From positions 1 through 10,482 of the forward strand of contig CAMWKY010000051.1 of NCBI GenBank assembly GCA_947174965.1: 10,482 nucleotides of DNA. The letters are read 5' to 3'. Shown here in pieces: positions 1 through 6,330 of this stretch. Made by a program: the position numbers and the translations under genes. The notes beneath the pieces are model-generated. The model made no database searches, was not told the DNA's origin, and saw only the letters and a program-made list of their open reading frames with translations. The stretch comes from an uncultured Ruminococcus sp. Lineage in GTDB: Bacteria > Bacillota > Clostridia > Oscillospirales > Ruminococcaceae. Position 1 is the first letter of the stretch. Every line of letters starts with the position of its first letter.

Positions 1-1672
1 TAATTACCCCCTTCTTATTTTTAAAATCACTCACCTCGTAATAAGATTTTGTAGAAGCACAATAAAATGCAGCTCTAATCAATGTTTCCATATCTAAAAT
101 TGCAATGTTAATCTTATAAGTCTTATATATTTCATCAATAAGTTTGTAAACATCCGATCTATCATTAGGAAGTTTAAAACCACAGGCAAAAGAACTTATT
201 TCATATGTTGTCTTGTAAGGCTTTCTCGCCAGCAATAAAACCTTATTCTCAGTTGCCTGACGAATTGCTTTGACAGAAAGCATTTCTTCTTCGGTCGGCG
301 ATTTAACCTCTACTGGTATTGAATACTGACTGTCAGGTATCATTACATCATACCTCATGTTATTATTACCGGCAGAAGGGGCAAATGCTTCCCTATTAAA
401 AATAAAACCAAGTAAATCAGCTACTAATGGATAAAAATCACTTTGCTTCATTTTTTCCATATCTTTAAGGAATTCTACTACACCTATATTGATATCCTTG
501 CTCGCATTAAGTCTCTTCAAAAGCATTTTACTGATTTGCTCATTCTTAGATAGATCAGATTTTTTGGATTCAATCAATGCTTCGGCTTTTAAAGAGTGAA
601 TGTTTAAATCCGTATCAACAACAGTATCTCTATGTTCAGTTCCTTTTTTTACTATACTGATGTCAAAAACAGAGTCCAATTCTTCTTTAGAGAAAAACTG
701 ATATGGAGAGAACAAAATATCCGTTTTACCCGTCCTTTTAAAAATGTCTTTCAACATTGATTCAAATTGATTCAATTCATTATCAACATCGAAATTTGCT
801 CTTTTAAACATACATAGTAGAGCAAATTCTGACATTAATTTGGTCTCTTCATCACCTATCTTTAATGATGAACCATTAATAATTAAAGATTTTTTTATTT
901 GCTCTACTATTCTTTTACCCTTATCTGTCAAAACTAAAAAAGGAGTAGACCTTGTGTATACCTTCAAGTTCTTCTTTTCAAACCAGCCTGTAAATTCAAG
1001 TGCCGATATTACAAATCTTGTGAGATTTCGTACCGAATTAGGCTGCATATCATTTTCATCAGCTAATTCTTTAATTGCTTCATTCAAAGCACTGATTTTC
1101 TTAGTTTCTCTAAGTTTCTGAATAAAAATGATCTTACTGTCAATTTCTACATCGGAATAACCATCTTTTAAGTTCATCGGACCTAATAGTATTTCATCTC
1201 TGCATATTTTTCCATCCAAACTATCGGCAAATATCAGCATATTAACAAACGGCTTATTAACATCCTTGAATTTAACATTCAAGACATGATTTGGATATTC
1301 TACACCTAATAAGCATTGCTCAAAAAGAGATTTTGATCCCACACCAGATACTGCAACATGAACGCCTAAATATGTAAAATTAAAATTGAGTGCTTTATCT
1401 CCTGAAGTTATCCATCCTAAAAACCTGAAAAGTTCTGCATAACTCTTCGCTTGCATTTTCATTGACTTTCGTGAATCGTCCTTGATCAAATATGATCTTT
1501 TTAAAGCCTCATCACCAATATATCCCGAAGAACTGGCTAATTGCTCTCTTGCAAAAAACTCAGCTATATTATCAAGATCAAAATAGTCCATGTTCGAGAA
1601 GTTAATATACATCTTTTTATAATTCTCAATTAATATACTCATGTCTGAGATTGGGTTTCTAAATCTAATCAT
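1..1672 (-). CDS. Probable type II (FokI/AlwI-like, PD-(D/E)XK) restriction endonuclease, 3' end beyond window
   Basis: Reading leftward, one uninterrupted frame of 557 codons runs from an ATG at 1672 off the left edge of the window. GGAGG lies 6 bases before the ATG. No secretion signal or membrane segment is visible. The middle (about residues 190-255) looks like winged-helix DNA-binding modules, including SALEFTGWF and LVLTDKGKR. The C-terminal part carries a nuclease core: MRYDVMIPD with D442, then PVEVKSPTEEE with E455 and K457, i.e. D-x12-E-V-K, preceded by AFAPSAGNNN. This order (recognition modules first, cleavage domain last) and the visible length resemble FokI (583 aa) and the AlwI group, enzymes that cut double-stranded DNA at a distance from their site. 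The upstream controller-like gene supports a restriction role. The matching methyltransferase is not in the window and may lie past position 1. Recognition sequence cannot be deduced. The family call is from motif and architecture, not a database search. Confidence 0.72.
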   Translation of the reverse strand, partial: MIRFRNPISDMSILIENYKKMYINFSNMDYFDLDNIAEFFAREQLASSSGYIGDEALKRSYLIKDDSRKSMKMQAKSYAELFRFLGWITSGDKALNFNFTYLGVHVAVSGVGSKSLFEQCLLGVEYPNHVLNVKFKDVNKPFVNMLIFADSLDGKICRDEILLGPMNLKDGYSDVEIDSKIIFIQKLRETKKISALNEAIKELADENDMQPNSVRNLTRFVISALEFTGWFEKKNLKVYTRSTPFLVLTDKGKRIVEQIKKSLIINGSSLKIGDEETKLMSEFALLCMFKRANFDVDNELNQFESMLKDIFKRTGKTDILFSPYQFFSKEELDSVFDISIVKKGTEHRDTVVDTDLNIHSLKAEALIESKKSDLSKNEQISKMLLKRLNASKDINIGVVEFLKDMEKMKQSDFYPLVADLLGFIFNREAFAPSAGNNNMRYDVMIPDSQYSIPVEVKSPTEEEMLSVKAIRQATENKVLLLARKPYKTTYEISSFACGFKLPNDRSDVYKLIDEIYKTYKINIAILDMETLIRAAFYCASTKSYYEVSDFKNKKGVI

Positions 1673-1692
1673 ATATATCCTCCAAAAAATTA

Positions 1693-1899
1693 TTAAAGTT
1701 CAATAAATAGCTCATGAAGTGAAACGCCCAAACCATCTGCTATCTTTTTTATATTTACTAATGAGATATTCCGTTTTCCATTTTCTACTGAGGAATAATA
1801 TGTTCTATCCATACCAATTTTTAGTGCAAACTTCTCTTGGCTCAATCCAGTCGCCTCTCTAAGTTCTTTTATCCTTTTTCCAAATTCTACAAGTACCAT
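1693..1899 (-). CDS. Xre/Cro-family HTH protein, probable restriction-modification controller (C) protein
   Basis: A 68-aa protein that is essentially a single helix-turn-helix domain. The core reads TGLSQEKFALKIGMDRTYYS (residues 17-36), followed by SVENGKRNISLVNIKKIADG, which is the classic HTH_3 fold with the recognition helix at MDRTYYSSVE. Length and the DRTYYSSVENGKRN stretch resemble controller proteins of type II restriction systems such as C.Esp1396I, dimeric regulators that first activate and then repress their own C-R operon. It ends 20 bp before the start of the putative endonuclease gene, same strand, so the two are probably cotranscribed. AGGAG precedes the ATG by 13 bases, a longer spacing than usual; a stop codon upstream in frame excludes an earlier start. 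Two AACACTC direct repeats lie between promoter and start. Alternative: a generic Xre regulator or an antitoxin-like protein. Confidence 0.8.
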   Translation of the reverse strand: MVLVEFGKRIKELREATGLSQEKFALKIGMDRTYYSSVENGKRNISLVNIKKIADGLGVSLHELFIEL

Positions 1900-1908
1900 A
1901 AATAACTA

Positions 1909-1932
1909 AACACTCCTCACTATCGAACACTC
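1909..1932. promoter_or_regulatory. Candidate operator: AACACTC direct repeats in the leader of the controller gene
   Basis: AACACTC occurs at 1909-1915 and again at 1926-1932 on the + strand (GAGTGTT on the transcribed strand), 17 bp from start to start, with a further AGTG-containing motif between them. The pair sits between the -10 box and the controller ATG, overlapping the ribosome-binding region. Controller proteins bind paired boxes near their own promoter, so this is a plausible autoregulatory site. It does not match the published GACT/AGTC C-box form, so the assignment is weak. Confidence 0.3.
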
Positions 1933-1950
1933 AGTTGCAAATATAAATTA

Positions 1951-1980
1951 ATTATATCATGGAGTATTGCTTTAAGTCAA
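1951..1980 (-). promoter_or_regulatory. Promoter of the controller-endonuclease operon
   Basis: Reading leftward: TTGACT (1980-1975), an 18-base spacer, then TATAAT (1956-1951). This is near-consensus sigma-A type. Transcription would begin near 1944 and give a leader of about 45 bases before the controller ATG at 1899. It lies directly downstream of the leftward terminator at 2031-2076, so the cassette has its own transcription unit. Confidence 0.75.
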
Positions 1981-2025
1981 CGGTTTATAAGCAACATTAT
2001 TGTGTAATGCGCACAAATATGTAAT

Positions 2026-2076
2026 AAAAAAGCAGTAAGACAATATCACATTTTGGTGTAATATTGCCTTACTGCT
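2026..2076 (-). terminator. Strong rho-independent terminator, leftward
   Basis: Arms at 2031-2050 and 2057-2076 form a 20-bp stem with a 6-base loop. On the leftward strand both imperfect pairs are G.U wobbles, whereas on the + strand they would be A.C mismatches, so the structure is built for leftward RNA. It is followed leftward by a T run (complement of the AAAAA at 2026-2030). It would stop transcription from the resolvase/relaxase side just before the restriction operon promoter. Confidence 0.8.
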
Positions 2077-2199
2077 CATTTTCAATAGCCCGTAGTCTAA
2101 TGCAACACCACAAAACCATTTCACACAAGTCAAAAACGGACTTCTGCACCATTGTAGAATATCCTGATACTCTAATGGCACAAAACAGCATATACGCAC

Positions 2200-2240
2200 A
2201 CAGCCACCTGAGAGCATTTCTGAGGTGGCTGTATTTTTAT
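2200..2240 (+). terminator. Rightward terminator-like hairpin facing the resolvase 3' end
   Basis: ACAGCCACCT (2200-2209) pairs perfectly with AGGTGGCTGT (2223-2232) around a 13-base loop, followed rightward by ATTTTTATT. The T run is only on the + strand side, so it would end rightward transcripts. No rightward gene is visible just upstream (2077-2199 holds nothing I can support), so it may protect the resolvase from antisense transcription or be left over from a lost gene. Confidence 0.55.
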
Positions 2241-2268
2241 TGTAGTTATCCGTCTAAAGTTGGTACGG

Positions 2269-2961
2269 TCAATCCTGATCCGTTTCCGTTCCGCTGACGG
2301 GGTGCTTTTCATTGAGCAAGGAAAGCTGATACGGCTCGATGGTCGGAGCGTCTTCTTCTTCGAGTGCAGGATTCCCCATATCCGCTGTGATGCCATGCGT
2401 TTCCTCATATTCATGCACACGGCGGTAAAAGGTGTTCGCTTTCAAATCCATACGGCGCTGAAACTCCCTCGCCGTGATCGTTCCAGACTTCCACTCGATA
2501 TAGAGCTTTTCAAATTTGCTCCAATCAATGCTGATTGGCTTTCTGCCCTTGTATTTACCCTGTGCCTTGGCAATCTCGATGCCCTCACGCTGCCTTTGCT
2601 TTATCTGATCCCTTTCAAGCTGAGAGAGAGCAGCGAACACGGTCAACATAAATTTGCCCGTAGGTGTATCGGTGTCGATGCTCTCCTTGTGGCTGACGAG
2701 AGTAACTCCCTTATCGGTGAGTGTGTCAATGATGTTCAGCAAGTCCTTTGTGGAACGCCCTAAACGGCTGATGCTCTCAACATAGAGGGTATCTCCCTCA
2801 CGCACATAGTCAAGCATTGCTTTGAGCTGCGGACGGTCTGAGGACGCTCCTGAAATCTTTTCCGAGAAGATACGATTGGTATGGTATGTACTCATAATTT
2901 CCTGCTGTCTTGCGGTTTCCTGATGCTCCGTTGATACACGGATATATCCGATTTTACTCAT
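2269..2961 (-). CDS. Small serine recombinase (resolvase/invertase family)
   Basis: A 230-aa protein. The N-terminal catalytic domain (about residues 1-140) opens MSKIGYIRVSTEHQE, with the nucleophile Ser10, and continues with the SISRLGRSTKDLLN and LTVFAALSQLERDQIKQRQR segments of the resolvase/invertase fold. GKYKGRKP at about residue 137 links to a short HTH DNA-binding domain (TAREFQRRMDLKANTFYRRV). It then carries an extra, acidic tail of about 45 residues beyond the usual 180-200 aa of this family. AAAGGA lies 7 bases before the ATG. It catalyses site-specific strand exchange through a covalent 5'-phosphoserine link, typically resolving cointegrates or dimers or inverting a segment. It follows the broken relaxase gene on the same strand with 112 bp between. 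Intact by sequence. Confidence 0.93.
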   Translation of the reverse strand: MSKIGYIRVSTEHQETARQQEIMSTYHTNRIFSEKISGASSDRPQLKAMLDYVREGDTLYVESISRLGRSTKDLLNIIDTLTDKGVTLVSHKESIDTDTPTGKFMLTVFAALSQLERDQIKQRQREGIEIAKAQGKYKGRKPISIDWSKFEKLYIEWKSGTITAREFQRRMDLKANTFYRRVHEYEETHGITADMGNPALEEEDAPTIEPYQLSLLNEKHPVSGTETDQD

Positions 2962-3001
2962 AAAATAGTCCTTTCTTTTGTTTATGTATTTTTCTTTTTA
3001 T

Positions 3002-3073
3002 TGATAGGCGGTTGACTTTATAATTGCCCCGAATGGTTCTGAGGGGGATTGCCATTCGCCAGAGAACCTATCA
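3002..3073. repeat. Cluster of overlapping inverted repeats between relaxase and resolvase genes
   Basis: Three inverted pairs lie within 72 bp: TGATAGG (3002-3008) with CCTATCA (3067-3073); CGAATGG (3030-3036) with CCATTCG (3052-3058); GGTTCT (3035-3040) with AGAACC (3063-3068). The last two overlap and could not form fully together, so they are alternative stems. No T run follows on the leftward strand, so it is not an ordinary terminator. Location just upstream of the resolvase start makes a recombination (res-type) or regulatory site possible, but no standard res layout is evident. Confidence 0.4.
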
Positions 3074-4475
3074 TCATTCAAGGTCATTCCGCTTTTTCTT
3101 TTTCTGTTGACTGACCTCACGCTCATTTTTGAGATACGATTCGATCTCCTGCTTTGCCTTAGCCAGATCATCAGACTTTTGCTTGAACGCTTTGTATTCT
3201 CCATTTTTCTGTGAACGATCTTGTTTGAGGACGTTTATTTTTTGCTCCAACTGCTCAACTTTAGGGATAGTACCTGACGGATACCATTCCAAAATCTGTT
3301 TTCTGCATTCCCCATATTCCTGCAACTCGGAACTATGCTCTTTCTGAAATTTTTTCTCCTGCCGTCCGCTGAGGGTTTTCAGTTCCTCGGCTACGCCCTT
3401 GACCTTGCGATATTTTTTCAATACTTTAAGTTGTGCCGTCAAGTCCTCAATTTGCGTTTAGAGAGTATTCAGCTCGTTCACTAATTTTCCCTTTTGAGCA
3501 AAGGCAGCAAGGGCAGCCGCACCGATATTCTCCGGCTCAATTCCGTACTGTGCAATAATATTTTTAGCGATACTTGCAATTTTCATATTTCCACGGTCGA
3601 TGCTGTCACGGATAAATTTATTTTCCTGTACCTGTGCAGATACGGTTTGCCTGATCTTTGTTCTCGGAGTATATGCCATACCGCCCTTGAACTGTTCGAT
3701 ACGCTTTTTAAGCTGCTCCGACTCATAGTACCACCCCAGTGTTTTGCTTCTTGTGAATTTCGCACGGGGATTGTTTTCTTTTTGTTCGGCAAGTATAAAT
3801 TTCAAATCTATCTTGTGGTCGGGATTGTACTCAACAAGTATGTCGTGAGCTGCACATTTTTCAAGAAAGTCCTCAAAGTTTTCGCTTTCTTTTACAACTT
3901 GATCGATCGCATATTTCAGCTTTGATTTCCACGATATACCTTGCCTGTTTATATCCCACTCATAGTGGCTCTTGCCCTTTGAAGTTTCAGGGTGTTCGAT
4001 AATAGAAAGATGATGCCTTTTGCACACCTCGTCTGATGCGACTCGGAGCTTCTTCCACATACGCTCATGGATTTTGCCCTGATTGTTTAAAGTCTGGAAA
4101 GTGTAGCCGTTCACCAAGGTTCGTATTATTGAACACACAATGCAGATGCACATGAGCTTTATCAACATGAACGGTGAGCAGATATTGATACTCGTCATTC
4201 AGAAATTTCGTGCAAAGCTCCTTGCCGATTTCGATCGCTCGTTCGGGAGTGATCTCCCCAGGCTGAAAGCTGATGATAAAGTGCTGTGCAAGGACAGTAC
4301 TCCTGCCAGTACCCGTTGCTGTGACTTCTGCAAAATCTTTTGCAGCTTTGGTAGGATTTTCACTGCACATAAATCCAAAAACGAGTCTGCCGTTGTCGGT
4401 CTTTTTTGGATTGGCGATATATGCCAGCGTTTCTTTAAGCGTTGTATGTATCGGAAATATCTTTGTTGTTGCCAA
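3074..4475 (-). pseudogene. Relaxase / mobilization nuclease (MOB_P type), broken by a frameshift and a stop codon
   Basis: The gene starts at a TTG (4475) 9 bases after AAGGAG and encodes MATTKIFPIHTTLKETLAYI. The relaxase core has HVDKAHVHLHCVFNN at residues 103-117, the HxHxxxN metal-binding motif (H110, H112, N116) that supports nicking at oriT through a tyrosine. At about 4114-4119 one extra base (AACCTTGGTGAAC) moves the natural continuation VNGYTFQTLNNQGKIHERMW into another frame; the original frame ends after FKQSGQNP (stop at 4065). The second frame runs well past the catalytic region to LVNELNTL and meets TAA (3458-3460). Translation past that stop gives TQIEDLTAQLKVLKKYRKVK without a gap, ending at NDLE (3074), so the TAA probably replaced CAA. 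Restored length would be about 466 aa. Sequence outside the lesions remains highly protein-like, so decay is recent, or the frameshift is a sequencing error. Confidence 0.87.
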
Positions 4476-4493
4476 TTTAATTGTCTCCTTTTC

Positions 4494-4527
4494 GATATTT
4501 TTTGAATATTTTTTTGCAAAAAATATC
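4494..4527 (-). promoter_or_regulatory. Perfect 11-bp inverted repeat just upstream of the relaxase ribosome binding site
   Basis: GATATTTTTTG (4494-4504) is exactly complementary to CAAAAAATATC (4517-4527), 12-base loop. In the leftward transcript this hairpin ends just before the GGAGA that serves the TTG start at 4475. It is A/T-only apart from its ends, so it is weak as RNA. It could be a binding site for an autoregulating mobilization protein or a leader hairpin; the sequence alone does not decide. Confidence 0.4.
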
Positions 4528-4550
4528 TGTATTTTCTCTTTTTTTATTCA

Positions 4551-4628
4551 AGGGGTTTTAGGGGAAAATTTCCCCTGACAAGCTGTGTATATCTGTACCC
4601 AAATCTCAAATTTGTGGTGCGGATATAC
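4551..4628. other. oriT: Candidate origin of transfer (oriT)
   Basis: Immediately upstream of the relaxase gene: a near-perfect palindrome AGGGGAAA-A-TTTCCCCT (4560-4576), preceded by a direct AGGGG copy at 4551. Then comes a long stem in which 4587-4604 pairs with 4610-4628 (loop CTCAA, one bulged T at 4615, two G.T pairs, 18 paired positions). Further short repeats follow: GGTATT/AATACC (4651-4675) and CCTTGC/GCAAGG (4696-4711). Transfer origins of MOB_P elements usually sit next to the relaxase gene and consist of an inverted repeat flanking the nick site. I cannot point to a nick motif, so this is inference from position and structure. Confidence 0.5.
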
Positions 4629-4850
4629 CATGCTTGCTATTTTTCAAAGCGGTATTTTTAGCCGATTTGAATACCAGCGGTCACGCTGTCATTTTCCTTG
4701 CCCCTGCAAGGAATTGGAGCTATGCGACTTTTACAGCTTCGGTTGGTGGTCATATTGCTCACACTCTCTGCGTGATGCCTTTCACTTATATACCGAAAAA
4801 ATCAGAGTTTTCAACCCGATTTCAAGAAAATTTTTTCTCTAAAAAATCAA

Positions 4851-4870
4851 AATCTCCATTGTGCATAAAT
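4851..4870. repeat. Direct repeat copy 1 with DnaA-box-like nonamer
   Basis: AATCTCCATTGTGCATAAAT matches copy 2 at 18 of 20 positions, and its upstream AAAAAATCAAA is shared with copy 3. On the complementary strand it contains TTATGCACA (4868-4860), which fits the DnaA box consensus TTATNCACA. Confidence 0.5.
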
Positions 4871-5002
4871 TTCCGATATTGAACTTAGTGATTATGATAG
4901 AGGTTTGAGCTGCCAACGAGAGAAATGCCCCTCTACTTTACTACCGCTGATTTTGGAAAATGGACAAAAGTTTCTGCGAAAATTTACACTTTGTTCATAT
5001 TG

Positions 5003-5022
5003 AATCTACCTTGTGCATAAAT
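5003..5022. repeat. Direct repeat copy 2 with DnaA-box-like nonamer
   Basis: AATCTACCTTGTGCATAAAT, exactly 152 bp downstream of copy 1 and in the same orientation, again carries TTATGCACA on the complementary strand (5020-5012). Confidence 0.5.
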
Positions 5023-5154
5023 AGGGTTACGGATTTTTATTGAAAGTGCCAATACCATGAACCGCCCTCGGTCGCATTGCCCTCCATATATACAAGTACA
5101 AAAATCAAAAAAACGGGAAGAATTTTGATGAAAAACTTTGATAAAAAATCAAAG

Positions 5155-5175
5155 TTCTACCTGTTGCATAAAAAT
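5155..5175. repeat. Direct repeat copy 3 (diverged)
   Basis: TTCTACCTGTTGCATAAAAA lies 151-152 bp after copy 2. It shares TCTACCT and TGCATAAA with copy 2 and the preceding AAAAAATCAAA with copy 1. The nonamer is disrupted here (TTGCATAA rather than TGTGCATAA). Confidence 0.4.
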
Positions 5176-5211
5176 GTTAGTGTTAGATTGTTGGATATGT
5201 CAATAATCTGG

Positions 5212-5240
5212 TTGACTTTTTATAGGGTAAGGTGTATAAT
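5212..5240 (+). promoter_or_regulatory. Consensus promoter of the DUF5131 gene
   Basis: TTGACT (5212-5217), 17-base spacer, TATAAT (5235-5240). This is as close to the housekeeping consensus as any promoter in the window. It implies a start near 5247 and a leader of about 50 bases, with no obvious operator or riboswitch. Confidence 0.85.
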
Positions 5241-5299
5241 TATAGGCATAGAGGAAACGCACAGCTTTCTCGTAAAAATCGGAATTTAATGAGGTGATA

Positions 5300-6046
5300 A
5301 TGATGCAGAATGCAGAAGTGGAAAAAGCAATTCCGTGGAATCCGTGGCACGGATGTAAAAAAGCAAGTCTGGGCTGTAAGAATTGCTTTGTGTTCAAGAT
5401 GGATAAGAGATACGGCAGAGATACTTCGGTCATAAAAAAAGGTAAGACGACTTATGAACTTAAGGATAAGGATTGTCCGCCCGGCTCATTGATAAAGCTC
5501 TGCTTTTCTTCTGATTTCTTTATTGAAGAAGCCGACGAATGGCGGGACGGCTGTTGGGATTTTATCAGAAGAAGAAACGATTGCAGATTTGTTATGACTA
5601 CCAAAAGTCCGGAAAGGATAAAGAATTGCGTTCCGGCGGATTGGGGAGATGGCTGGGAACACGTTTATATCAGCATTTCAATAGAAAATCAGGAAATGGC
5701 GGATATTCGACTGAAGCATTTTTTGGAAGCCCCTGTAAAGCACAGAGAGGTATTCTGCTCACCTTTGATCGGTCCGATCTCTTTAGGAAAATACTTGGAT
5801 ACAGGGCTGATAAAGTGTGTGAATGTCGGCGGAGAAATGGCTCCGAAAGCTGATGTCAGACCAATCGAATATGAATGGGTGAAAAATTTATATCTTGAAG
5901 CAAAAGAAAGAAATATTGAATTCTATTTTCATCAAAGCGGATCAATGTTTTTAAGAGATGGAAAGAATATTGGTAAATGGAATCTGAAAGAACAGATCAA
6001 GTGTGCAGAAGAAATTCAGCATGAACTTGAGAGAACATACGGCTAA
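5300..6046 (+). CDS. DUF5131 family protein (phage Gp37/Gp68-like, three-cysteine motif)
   Basis: About 248 aa. The N-terminus has WNPWHGCKKASLGCKNC, the family signature WNP-x2-GC...C-x2-C, here a C-x6-C-x2-C cluster at roughly residues 19, 26 and 29. This cysteine pattern has been compared with radical-SAM iron-sulphur sites, but the family has no settled reaction. Later conserved-looking stretches are LIKLCFSSDFF, RFVMTTKSPERI, VYISISIENQEMADIRL, PLIGPISL, VNVGGEMAPKADVRPIEYEW and EFYFHQSGSMF. Family members occur in phages and mobile elements, often beside a gene for a partner protein (TcmP); no such neighbour is present here. GAGGTGAT (5291-5298) is the ribosome binding site, so a GTG at 5294 lies inside it and is rejected; ATG 5300 or 5303 is the start. 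It has its own promoter and terminator, so it is a single-gene unit. Function unknown; cytosolic, no membrane segment. Confidence 0.85.
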   Translation: MMQNAEVEKAIPWNPWHGCKKASLGCKNCFVFKMDKRYGRDTSVIKKGKTTYELKDKDCPPGSLIKLCFSSDFFIEEADEWRDGCWDFIRRRNDCRFVMTTKSPERIKNCVPADWGDGWEHVYISISIENQEMADIRLKHFLEAPVKHREVFCSPLIGPISLGKYLDTGLIKCVNVGGEMAPKADVRPIEYEWVKNLYLEAKERNIEFYFHQSGSMFLRDGKNIGKWNLKEQIKCAEEIQHELERTYG

Positions 6047-6084
6047 ATTATGATTTATCTTAGCAAGCAATTGAATATTTTAGG

Positions 6085-6117
6085 TGCGGAGCGTGACAGC
6101 GTTCCGCATTTTTATTT
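6085..6117 (+). terminator. Terminator of the DUF5131 gene
   Basis: TGCGGAGCG (6085-6093) pairs with CGTTCCGCA (6100-6108), one G.U pair, 6-base loop, followed by TTTTTATTTC. It lies 38 bp after the stop codon. Confidence 0.85.
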
Positions 6118-6223
6118 CAATAAACTCTGTTTTGCATAATTGCAATATTGCAATGAAATCTGCTGTTTGTTACGCTCCTATTATGGAACAGAAATTCCCG
6201 TAAAACATTGGCTATTATACGAA

Positions 6224-6313
6224 TTTACTTTCTTCTTTCATGTGTGCTATAATGGTAGAGTGGAGTGTTGTAACTCCCCATAGACAGCAGGAAGTGAAAT
6301 GGATCGAGCTGTC
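6224..6313 (+). promoter_or_regulatory. Promoter and structured leader of the small gene at 6331
   Basis: TTTACT (6224-6229), 18-base spacer, TATAAT (6248-6253). The predicted leader contains two short stems: GGAGT (6262-6266) with ACTCC (6273-6277), and GACAGC (6283-6288) with GCTGTC (6308-6313). The second ends just before the AAGGA ribosome binding site. They are too short to assign to a known riboswitch class. The stretch 6118-6223 upstream shows nothing I can support. Confidence 0.55.
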
Positions 6314-6330
6314 GGAAAGGACAATGTAAA

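Larger units (their letters stand above)
4712..5211. other. Gene-free spacer with spaced direct repeats
   Basis: No frame here has both a credible start and protein-like composition; short frames run through AT-rich repeats. It holds the three spaced direct repeats listed separately and a hairpin (AACTTTGAT at 5134-5142, AAAAA loop, ATCAAAGTT at 5148-5156) followed leftward by only a short T run. It separates the leftward mobilization genes from the rightward DUF5131 gene. Confidence 0.5.

Noticed and set aside
840..1121. A 93-codon rightward frame
   Set aside because: Antisense to the putative endonuclease gene, without a ribosome binding site.
1972..2217. An 81-codon leftward frame through the terminator region
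   Set aside because: It reads through both arms of the terminator hairpin and the controller promoter; no ribosome binding site; more likely a by-product of the repeats.
2260..2763. A 167-codon rightward frame
   Set aside because: It lies wholly antisense to the well-supported resolvase gene, with no ribosome binding site and a composition matching the resolvase codons read backward.
3458..4198. The second relaxase frame as a separate gene with its own start
   Set aside because: The first 25 or so residues (MTSINICSPFMLIKLM...) are hydrophobic nonsense from the out-of-frame relaxase core; real homology begins at VNGYTFQTL, so it is the continuation of the broken gene.
4658..4753. A 31-codon leftward frame (MTTNRSCKSRIAPIP...) in the oriT region
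   Set aside because: No clear ribosome binding site, and it overlaps the short inverted repeats; kept out for lack of support.
5134..5156. Perfect 9-bp inverted repeat as a terminator
   Set aside because: The T run after it on the leftward strand is very short and there is no gene on that side to terminate; none on the rightward strand.
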